In this document: piece after piece, positions 58,321 through 64,000 of the stretch
How the letters are laid out: every line of letters begins with the position of its first letter
Position numbering within the stretch: the first letter of the stretch is position 1
Assembly (NCBI RefSeq): GCF_048984525.1
Contig: NZ_JBMGJC010000001.1
Coordinates: 399,546 to 463,545, forward strand
Length of the DNA stretch: 64,000 nucleotides
DNA from: Syntrophopropionicum propionicicum_A
Lineage (GTDB): Bacteria; Bacillota; Desulfotomaculia; Desulfotomaculales; Pelotomaculaceae
Direction: 5' to 3'
Made by a program: the position numbers and the translations under genes
Notes under the pieces: generated by a model
What the model saw: only the letters and a program-made list of their open reading frames with translations
Databases searched by the model: none
What the model was told of the DNA's origin: nothing

Positions 58321-58359
58321 AAAAAAGCAACAGCGCAGGAGTTATCTCCGCGCTGTTGC
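58321..58359 (-). terminator. Intrinsic terminator after the pseudouridine synthase gene
   Basis: GCAACAGCGC (58327-58336) pairs with GCGCTGTTGC (58350-58359), with an inner GGAG/CTCC. TTTTTT follows on the minus strand. Confidence 0.85.
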
Positions 58360-58436
58360 ACTTAATTATTCAAATCCACTTGCAATGATGTTTAACTAAT
58401 TTCCCTACTTACACTATGGATAATTGGAAAGTTACC

Positions 58437-59363
58437 CTATAATATATATTCTTTTATGGGAACCGTTTTTAACTTGTAAATTAAAGATGTCATATCGGCT
58501 GGCAGAGACGCCTCTAGCCGCATGTGTTCCTTTGTGACAGGATGGTTAAACTCCAGGCACCAACTATGTAAAGCCTGACGATTTATCAGATCTAAACTAC
58601 CCCCGTATAGCTCATCTCCCATTAAGGGATGGCCGAGATGTCTCATATGGACCCTTATTTGGTGGGTGCGTCCTGTTTCTAACCGCAATTTGACCAGACT
58701 GCCGCTTGAGAAACGCTCTATTACGGTAAAATGAGTGATCGCTTCTTTACCTTGGGATGTTACTCCAAAGATAAGGGAATGATCATAGAGCCGGCCGATA
58801 GGGAAATCAATTATTCCAGAATCCATAGTTATTCTGTTATGCACCACTGCCAGGTACTCCCTCCGGCACATGCTGTTTTTCATTTGCACGGAAAGCTGAT
58901 GACAAATGTAACTGCTTTTGGCGATTAAGATAACTCCGGAAGTATCTTTATCCAACCGGCTGACCGATCTGAATTTACTGTTATGTCCCTGCAACTGCCA
59001 ATGGTAAATGACGCCGTTAGCCAGGGTATTCAGAACATGATATGAAAGCGGGTGTACCAGCATATCAGGTGGTTTGTTCACTACCAGGATGTGGTCATCC
59101 TCAAAGAGAATATTCAATGGTATATCCTGGGGTATTACCGGTTGATCGCCATCATCCTGAAGATTTACCCGGATTAAATCGCCTTCTTTCACCAGCGCAT
59201 TCAAACGAACTGTTTGCTCGTTTACCATAAGTCCGGCACTGCGTTTAATCCTTCGCATTTCACCACGGGATAATTTCAGACAGCTCCTGAGTATCTGTGA
59301 GACCTTTTGATTATCATAATCGTTTGTTACCCTGTACTCGATGTGCGTATTAGTAGATTCCAT
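58437..59363 (-). CDS. RluA-family pseudouridine synthase
   Basis: A degenerate S4-like N-terminal region (about 15-75, SQILRSCLKLSRGEMRRIKRSAGLMVNEQTV) precedes the synthase domain with catalytic aspartate in SRLDKDTSGVILIAK (about 138). The conserved LETGRTHQIRVHMRHLGHPLMGDELYGG follows. The 308-residue length is typical of RluD-like enzymes acting on rRNA or tRNA. Terminated at 58321-58359. Confidence 0.93.
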   Translation of the reverse strand: MESTNTHIEYRVTNDYDNQKVSQILRSCLKLSRGEMRRIKRSAGLMVNEQTVRLNALVKEGDLIRVNLQDDGDQPVIPQDIPLNILFEDDHILVVNKPPDMLVHPLSYHVLNTLANGVIYHWQLQGHNSKFRSVSRLDKDTSGVILIAKSSYICHQLSVQMKNSMCRREYLAVVHNRITMDSGIIDFPIGRLYDHSLIFGVTSQGKEAITHFTVIERFSSGSLVKLRLETGRTHQIRVHMRHLGHPLMGDELYGGSLDLINRQALHSWCLEFNHPVTKEHMRLEASLPADMTSLIYKLKTVPIKEYIL

Positions 59364-59413
59364 ACAGTTATCATATCATTTAGATATATTTTTAGGAAAT
59401 CTAATGCAAATTA

Positions 59414-61051
59414 CTATTCTTGAGGTTCGCCGTAAGAAATTTTGCTGAACCCCCAGCCGTTCCACTGCCAGACGCCGGCTTCCCTCACCCCGGGATCGGC
59501 ATAGTCGCCTTCCGTTACAATAAGCTCGTTTTTGCCGTCTCCGTTAAGATCTGCCAGAGCCGCTTGGTAATTCGGCCGGTCCAGGTTGGACGACTGCCAC
59601 ACGGGTTTAAAGGCGCCACCAGCCAGTTTAAAGATAAAAAGATGGTTCTTGATGCTCATGTCCTCCCGTGTAATCCAAAAAGGCTTATGCGGGCCAAAAC
59701 TGCCTGATTTCCAGACCAGCAAATTTAGCTCAAAGATGCTGTCATTGTCCGCATCACCCAGGAAAAAGTCAGATACCCACCATTCATCCGGCGACTCCCA
59801 GATTGTTTGGGAGGCGGCTGCGACCCTTAACTTTCCGTCCTGTAAAGTATAATCTTCACAGGCGCCGTCCCGGTCCAAGTCAAAATGCCGGTCCTTGACC
59901 AGCCTGTATTCCAGCATGGGTTTACGGTTATAGAAGGTGTACTTTTTGCCCTCCCTGAAAACCCGGTTTTCCTGATCCCAGGCGGGTACAGCCTCCTTTG
60001 ACAGTTTCAGCCCCGTGTTTGCCAGGGCCGTTTTTGCTTCTTCACCTTCTAGAACTTGCGGCTGGTCCTGGTCATTGATGAAAACGGGCAGGAACTCAAT
60101 CTTCTCTATCCCTTCACGGGTAATGAATATTTTAGCCGTCAGACCAACACGGGTAGCCCGGGACCACTTCTGGTCAAAGACGAAATTGCCCAGGCTGTAC
60201 AAGATATATTTACCTTTATATTTCTCTATCTTCTGCACCACATGGGGGTGATGCCCGAGAACAAGGTCAGCCCCGGCGTCGACCGCCAGGCGGGCCAAAC
60301 GGGTTTGGGCAAGGTCCGGCGCAGGCTCATATTCCGTACCGGCGTGCATGGACACCACCACGAAATCGGCCTTCTCCCCGGCATCTTGCACGGCCGCCCT
60401 CACCTTTTCCGGCTCGCCAAAGGCGACGCCGGGATGCTCAGCGCCGGCCAGGTAAGAATCCGGCACAAGGGCCGGATCTGCAAAGGCCAGAAAAGCCAGT
60501 TTAATGCCTTTTACTTCAATGATTTTCGAAGCTAGAGCTTCAGCTTCGGTTTTTCCGGCGCCTATGTGCCCCACACCTGCCCGGTCAAGGTATTGCAGGG
60601 TATCCAGCAAGCCCTGAAAGCCAAAATCCGCCATATGGTTGTTGGCCAGGGAAAGGACCGTAAAGCCGGCCTCTCTCAAGGCTGTTTCCACTCCGGGATC
60701 GGCGCGCAGGGTCATTTCCGGCATCATGATTTCCCTGCCAGGCGTAATCGGGTTTTCCAGGTTGCCGAAAACAATATCGCCGCACCTCAAATAATTTTCC
60801 ATCAATAAAAAGGGGTGGTGCGGATTATCCCCGTGTTTTCTGATTTCCCCGGCCACACCCCGCGAGAGCATAATATCCCCGACAGCCACCAGGCAGACAG
60901 GATCTTGTGCGGCCGGAAGCTTCAGCTTTTTCTTTCGGAAAGCTGTAAAGTCCTCAGGTGAGCCGCCATCCGAAGCTCCCGGCCTGATAAAAAGATATCC
61001 CAGGCTGCCGATTATGATAACTATGGTGATAATCAATAATTTTTTCTTCAT
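59414..61051 (-). CDS. CapA-like metallophosphatase-fold protein with FG-GAP-like tail
   Basis: An N-terminal membrane anchor (about 4-22) is followed by a CapA/PGA-synthesis domain (about 50-320), with VAVGDIMLSRGV, FGNLENPIT, LSLANNHMADFG, SMHAGTEYEP and LVLGHHPHVVQ. The C-terminal part (about 385-545) has DLDRDGACEDYTL, DADNDSIFELNLLV and DLNGDGKNELIVTEGDY, FG-GAP-like calcium-binding repeats. It overlaps the DUF3160 gene by four bases (ATGA). It is probably outside the cell; function unknown. Confidence 0.85.
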   Translation of the reverse strand: MKKKLLIITIVIIIGSLGYLFIRPGASDGGSPEDFTAFRKKKLKLPAAQDPVCLVAVGDIMLSRGVAGEIRKHGDNPHHPFLLMENYLRCGDIVFGNLENPITPGREIMMPEMTLRADPGVETALREAGFTVLSLANNHMADFGFQGLLDTLQYLDRAGVGHIGAGKTEAEALASKIIEVKGIKLAFLAFADPALVPDSYLAGAEHPGVAFGEPEKVRAAVQDAGEKADFVVVSMHAGTEYEPAPDLAQTRLARLAVDAGADLVLGHHPHVVQKIEKYKGKYILYSLGNFVFDQKWSRATRVGLTAKIFITREGIEKIEFLPVFINDQDQPQVLEGEEAKTALANTGLKLSKEAVPAWDQENRVFREGKKYTFYNRKPMLEYRLVKDRHFDLDRDGACEDYTLQDGKLRVAAASQTIWESPDEWWVSDFFLGDADNDSIFELNLLVWKSGSFGPHKPFWITREDMSIKNHLFIFKLAGGAFKPVWQSSNLDRPNYQAALADLNGDGKNELIVTEGDYADPGVREAGVWQWNGWGFSKISYGEPQE

Positions 61052-63213
61052 TGAGCAATAAAGGATTCAGTCCATAAGGGCAACGGGGGAACCTGCCCGT
61101 CGTTCAACATCCTGTGCCACCTGGTATCCGTCAATTTGTCATCCAGCGGCCAGGGGAACTCATAATAGGAATACACTCCACCCAGGGCAATCCTTAATTT
61201 ACCGTCTACCGGCACAACAGCGTAGATCTCGAAAATATTGCCTGTCGCTTCTTCCAGCACCTGCCCGCCGGAAGGATTATTGGCCACATCTCCCACCAGG
61301 GCAGCCGGCCGGTCAAAAATCGCGGAGCGGTGGTCGATGCCCTCGTCACGCAGGGCTTCCAGCCAGAAGTGCTCCAGTTGGCCGCCATAGGAGCGGATTA
61401 AATCATATTCCTCGTCTGTTAACGGCGTATTGGACAATTCCTTTTCAGAGATGGTTTTCAAGGCCAGGATCAGCGTCTCCATCCTGCCCAGGCTTTCCTT
61501 GTCCCGTTCATTTAATAGTCCGCGCGCCTGCAGGCCGTCCCCGGTCATTTTCACCAGTGAGGCCAGGCGGGCATATAAATAAGGGTTGGGCTCCACATAA
61601 CCACGGTCATCAATATTCCCCCCGCCGCCACCTGCCTCGGCGTAAACCGGTTTGGCGTATAAAATGGTGTCGTGTTTCAATTCAGCCCAACTGCCCAGGT
61701 AGGTATTGAGCTCTTTTCTGGCCCAGGCGGCATTCCGCATGAAGGAGGGATACCCTTCCGGTTTTTCCTGTATCAGGGGCATAAGCGTATAAAGCCAGTT
61801 CCAATAAAGGTTTTGGTTCCAGGTCTCTTTGTCCAAACCGGTGATGTACTCTTTCATTTTAGCCATGTTTTCCGGGTAGTTCCGGTAATCCGTATCACCC
61901 AGAGACTGTGCTATCTTGTATGCTTCCGTTGAACCCATGGCGGCGGGGATGTCCATGCCCCTGGGCAGTACCCTGGTTTCACCCCGGCTGTTTTCCTTAA
62001 CTTCCGGGTATAACAGTCGTTGGAAAACAGCAGCGTCGATGGTAAACCGCTGTCCCATAAAACGAAAGCCTTTGATCTCCCTTTCCCGTTCAGCCGGCGA
62101 TGTCGCGTAAATGGCAGGCATGGAGATTATGGCCGGCGGCTCCAATTCTCCGGCCGCTTCCGAGAATTCATGCCATTTTTCCGGGCTGGCAGCCACTGTC
62201 TGCAGACCGGCGCCCGCACCGTAAATTTTTTCGACCAGTTCTTTAAACTGATCATAAGAGATATCGTCGCTTTTGCCTACAAAAAAGTTGGTGGTTGCAT
62301 AGATCCTGTCCCAGATCTGCCTGTTTTCACCGCTATTCAGAGCCAGGGTGATTAAGGCGGCGGACCTGGTCTCATCTTCGTTTTTCAGGCGAAAGGTCAT
62401 CCTGCCGTACCACATCATGGATTTAAAATAGTTTTGCAGCAGCTCAGTCCTCTCGTAATGCCCACGCGGTATGTACTGTGAATAATCCTCTTTGAGAGCG
62501 TTAACAGGATCATCGCTCCCGGCGGTGTTCATCAGCGGCGATACGGCAATACCCTGGTGGTTGTCAATCAGGGCCAGCTCTTTTTCCACCACATCTTTTA
62601 CAACCGGCGGGACGGAAATATCCGGATCCATGAGTTTGCCGGCCACAGCAAAAAAGCCGGCATTTCTCCGGGCGGCGTTCTCCCAGTCAGTACCTTTCAC
62701 AGCCTCGTACTGTTTTAGAGACTGGGCCAGCATTACTTTGTTCAGCTCCTTCAGCTCCGGAGCCAGTTTCTCGCTTTCCACCACCCTGAGCAGGTGATCG
62801 AAAAACAAGTGGTAGTTGTGTAAAACGGAATCAGTGGTGATAAAAAGCGGCACCGGTTCATAGCGGTTTCTTTCGTATAGTGAAAAAAATTCTTTTTCGT
62901 ATCGGTTGGGAACCACCACAAAGCCGTTTTTGATCAAAAGTTCTGCAGCTGACGGAGAGAGGGTAAACATATCTTTGTTAGTGATATTGCCCAGGCCGGG
63001 GTCCACTTGATAAGGTTTAACGGCGGGAGCCGCGTTTACCGGTACCTCCACATATTCGGCAAAACTGAAGGCCATTGCAACTCCCGCTGGTTGGGAAACT
63101 TGCTCCGCAGCCTTTTTCCCGCCTGGCCCGGATTGGCTGGAACAGCCGCATATTGCGCCCAGCAGAAGAAGCATAGCTAAACCGCTAGTGATCAAATTTT
63201 TTATTAAAATCAC
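61048..63213 (-). CDS. DUF3160 lipoprotein
   Basis: The signal peptide MILIKNLITSGLAMLLLLGAICGC carries a lipobox ending near residue 24, then a linker and a long domain of the DUF3160 type (NRYEKEFFSLYERNRYEPVPLFITTDSVLHNYHLFFDHLLRVVE and later RTLQ-like helices). The 721-residue length is typical. Function unknown. It overlaps the CapA-like gene, so both may form one surface unit. Confidence 0.85.
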   Translation of the reverse strand: MILIKNLITSGLAMLLLLGAICGCSSQSGPGGKKAAEQVSQPAGVAMAFSFAEYVEVPVNAAPAVKPYQVDPGLGNITNKDMFTLSPSAAELLIKNGFVVVPNRYEKEFFSLYERNRYEPVPLFITTDSVLHNYHLFFDHLLRVVESEKLAPELKELNKVMLAQSLKQYEAVKGTDWENAARRNAGFFAVAGKLMDPDISVPPVVKDVVEKELALIDNHQGIAVSPLMNTAGSDDPVNALKEDYSQYIPRGHYERTELLQNYFKSMMWYGRMTFRLKNEDETRSAALITLALNSGENRQIWDRIYATTNFFVGKSDDISYDQFKELVEKIYGAGAGLQTVAASPEKWHEFSEAAGELEPPAIISMPAIYATSPAEREREIKGFRFMGQRFTIDAAVFQRLLYPEVKENSRGETRVLPRGMDIPAAMGSTEAYKIAQSLGDTDYRNYPENMAKMKEYITGLDKETWNQNLYWNWLYTLMPLIQEKPEGYPSFMRNAAWARKELNTYLGSWAELKHDTILYAKPVYAEAGGGGGNIDDRGYVEPNPYLYARLASLVKMTGDGLQARGLLNERDKESLGRMETLILALKTISEKELSNTPLTDEEYDLIRSYGGQLEHFWLEALRDEGIDHRSAIFDRPAALVGDVANNPSGGQVLEEATGNIFEIYAVVPVDGKLRIALGGVYSYYEFPWPLDDKLTDTRWHRMLNDGQVPPLPLWTESFIAQ

Positions 63214-63328
63214 CTCATTTCTTTCTTGTCCTTTTCAGACCCTGTATTTCTCATACATTACTGTATCCTCAAGCGGTTTTCTCTCGGTTTTATGGCGGTC
63301 AGGACTCATAAAGCCACTAGCAGGATAC

Positions 63329-63372
63329 TATGGATAGCACAAAACTGCTGGCGCAGTGGTTTACCAACATTG
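63329..63372. repeat. 44-bp direct repeat, copy 1 (3' side of DUF3795 gene)
   Basis: Identical over 44 bases to 63874-63917. The core AAACTGCTG-GCG-CAGTGGTTT is an RNA-level hairpin with two G-U pairs. It starts nine bases after the stop codon of the DUF3795 gene as read on the minus strand. Confidence 0.85.
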
Positions 63373-63380
63373 TACTTAGC

Positions 63381-63824
63381 TCAATACCTCGGTAGTCTGC
63401 TTTGCTCCTGGTAGAACTTCTCCACCCCGATCTCCTTCATGCGCCGGTTGAAGTTCACCCACCGCTCCTGAATCTGGGGGTCTATCTTCTTGGAGCAGGG
63501 GAATTCTCCGCACTGGAAGCAGAAATCAACCCCTTTTTCACGAGTGCATACACCAGCAACGCACTCGATAGGACAAAGCACATTATTCCCCCGGCATCCG
63601 CTGCATGCAGCCTGGGCGAATGACTTCAGCACCTCTTCAAACTGGGGGTAGCCAGCGAACACCGGTTTTATGTCCTCCTTCACTCTAGCCACACGGAGGT
63701 AACCGTTCAAAAGTTCGACCAACCGGACGCTAAGTTTCTGGATCTCCCCACTAGCGTAATCGGCACAACGGGAGCAGTCCAGCCCGCACGGAGCAAGCCG
63801 CCTTACCGCTTCTTCATATTCCAT
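63381..63824 (-). CDS. DUF3795 family cysteine-rich protein
   Basis: A 147-residue protein with LAPCGLDCSRCADY at the start and CSGCRGNNVLCPIECVAGVCTREKGVDFCFQCGEFPC in the middle, 10 or more cysteines in zinc-knuckle-like arrangement, and a short basic tail. This is the DUF3795 pattern (zinc-binding, function unknown). It is the only gene between two perfect 44-bp direct repeats, which suggests that it was inserted or duplicated as a unit. Confidence 0.82.
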   Translation of the reverse strand: MEYEEAVRRLAPCGLDCSRCADYASGEIQKLSVRLVELLNGYLRVARVKEDIKPVFAGYPQFEEVLKSFAQAACSGCRGNNVLCPIECVAGVCTREKGVDFCFQCGEFPCSKKIDPQIQERWVNFNRRMKEIGVEKFYQEQSRLPRY

Positions 63825-63873
63825 GCATGGCCACTCCTTAAAATACTTTTAACCAAAGAAAACCATCTAAAAA

Positions 63874-63917
63874 TATGGATAGCACAAAACTGCTGGCGCA
63901 GTGGTTTACCAACATTG
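63874..63917. repeat. 44-bp direct repeat, copy 2 (5' side of DUF3795 gene)
   Basis: Identical over 44 bases to 63329-63372. It lies 49 bases upstream of the DUF3795 start codon, so the gene and the two repeats form a 589-base unit. Confidence 0.85.
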
Positions 63918-64000
63918 CACCTATGCCCTTCTTTATCCACACTGCTGAAAATTAGAGTAGTGTTTTTTCACGGTCACGCCTCTAAAATATTCATAGTGCC

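Noticed and set aside
63329..63917. Integron attC sites around the DUF3795 gene
   Set aside because: The repeats do not contain the GTTRRRY/RYYYAAC core boxes and are identical to each other, unlike attC; no integrase is visible.
1..64000. CRISPR array, tRNA, rRNA or intact insertion sequence
   Set aside because: No regular 25-40 base repeat-spacer series, tRNA cloverleaf, rRNA segment or transposase reading frame was recognised in reading both strands.

Overview
The window looks like a chromosomal segment of a Gram-positive, endospore-forming, strictly anaerobic Clostridia member, most plausibly a Peptococcaceae/Desulfotomaculales (Pelotomaculum- or Desulfotomaculum-like) organism. The reasons are a complete spoIIIA operon, the start of spoIVB, a PPi-type phosphofructokinase, an fchA-folD one-carbon pair, an OLE RNA locus, a molybdenum hydroxylase cluster with an NfnAB-like flavoprotein pair, and long housekeeping operons on the minus strand. 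Genus-level placement is inference.

Layout. 1-13,602 (minus): one long housekeeping series read nusB, xseA, folD, fchA, xseB, ispA, OLE RNA, oapA, dxs, tlyA, nadK, ytqB, argR, recN, spoIVB (cut by the window edge). 13,671-18,445: envelope genes (DUF2273, amaP, asp23), biotin carboxylase and a carboxyltransferase fused to a whole AccB-type biotin carrier. 18,862-24,412: spoIIIAA-AH, split between AD and AE by a repeat element. 24,701-31,715: a small membrane protein, a zinc-ribbon protein, efp, pepP, aroQ, tldE, a YabG-like fragment, a DUF3243 protein and tldD. 31,863-36,922: a type IV pilus assembly and minor-pilin operon without motor genes. 37,242-45,322 (mostly plus): an accessory stretch with MATE exporter, CrtI-like oxidoreductase, sugar-dehydrogenase-like beta-propeller, an orphan structured-RNA-like element, PPi-phosphofructokinase and a degenerate receiver protein. 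45,438-54,672 (minus): xanthine-dehydrogenase-type molybdenum hydroxylase, its maturation genes (yqeB, xdhC-like, moeA-like) and NfnAB-like subunits, preceded by a candidate sigma-54 promoter. 55,027-58,162: a sigma-54 activator and its GAF/PAS sensor kinase, probable regulators of that operon. 58,437-63,824: an RluA-type synthase, a CapA-like protein, a DUF3160 lipoprotein, and a DUF3795 protein flanked by perfect 44-bp direct repeats.

The most notable items are the OLE noncoding RNA between ispA and oapA with its own strong promoter; an orphan multi-helix RNA-like element at 42,515-42,726; a FolD that has lost the cyclohydrolase lysine next to a separate cyclohydrolase gene; the carboxyltransferase-AccB chimera; and two dispersed intergenic repeat families (an AT-rich family with five copies and a CGTGAGT/ACGTCTC heptamer family with three), one copy of which lies inside the spoIIIA operon. 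No tRNA, rRNA, CRISPR array or intact transposase gene was seen. Several genes use TTG, GTG or possibly CTG starts that are best placed by their ribosome binding sites.
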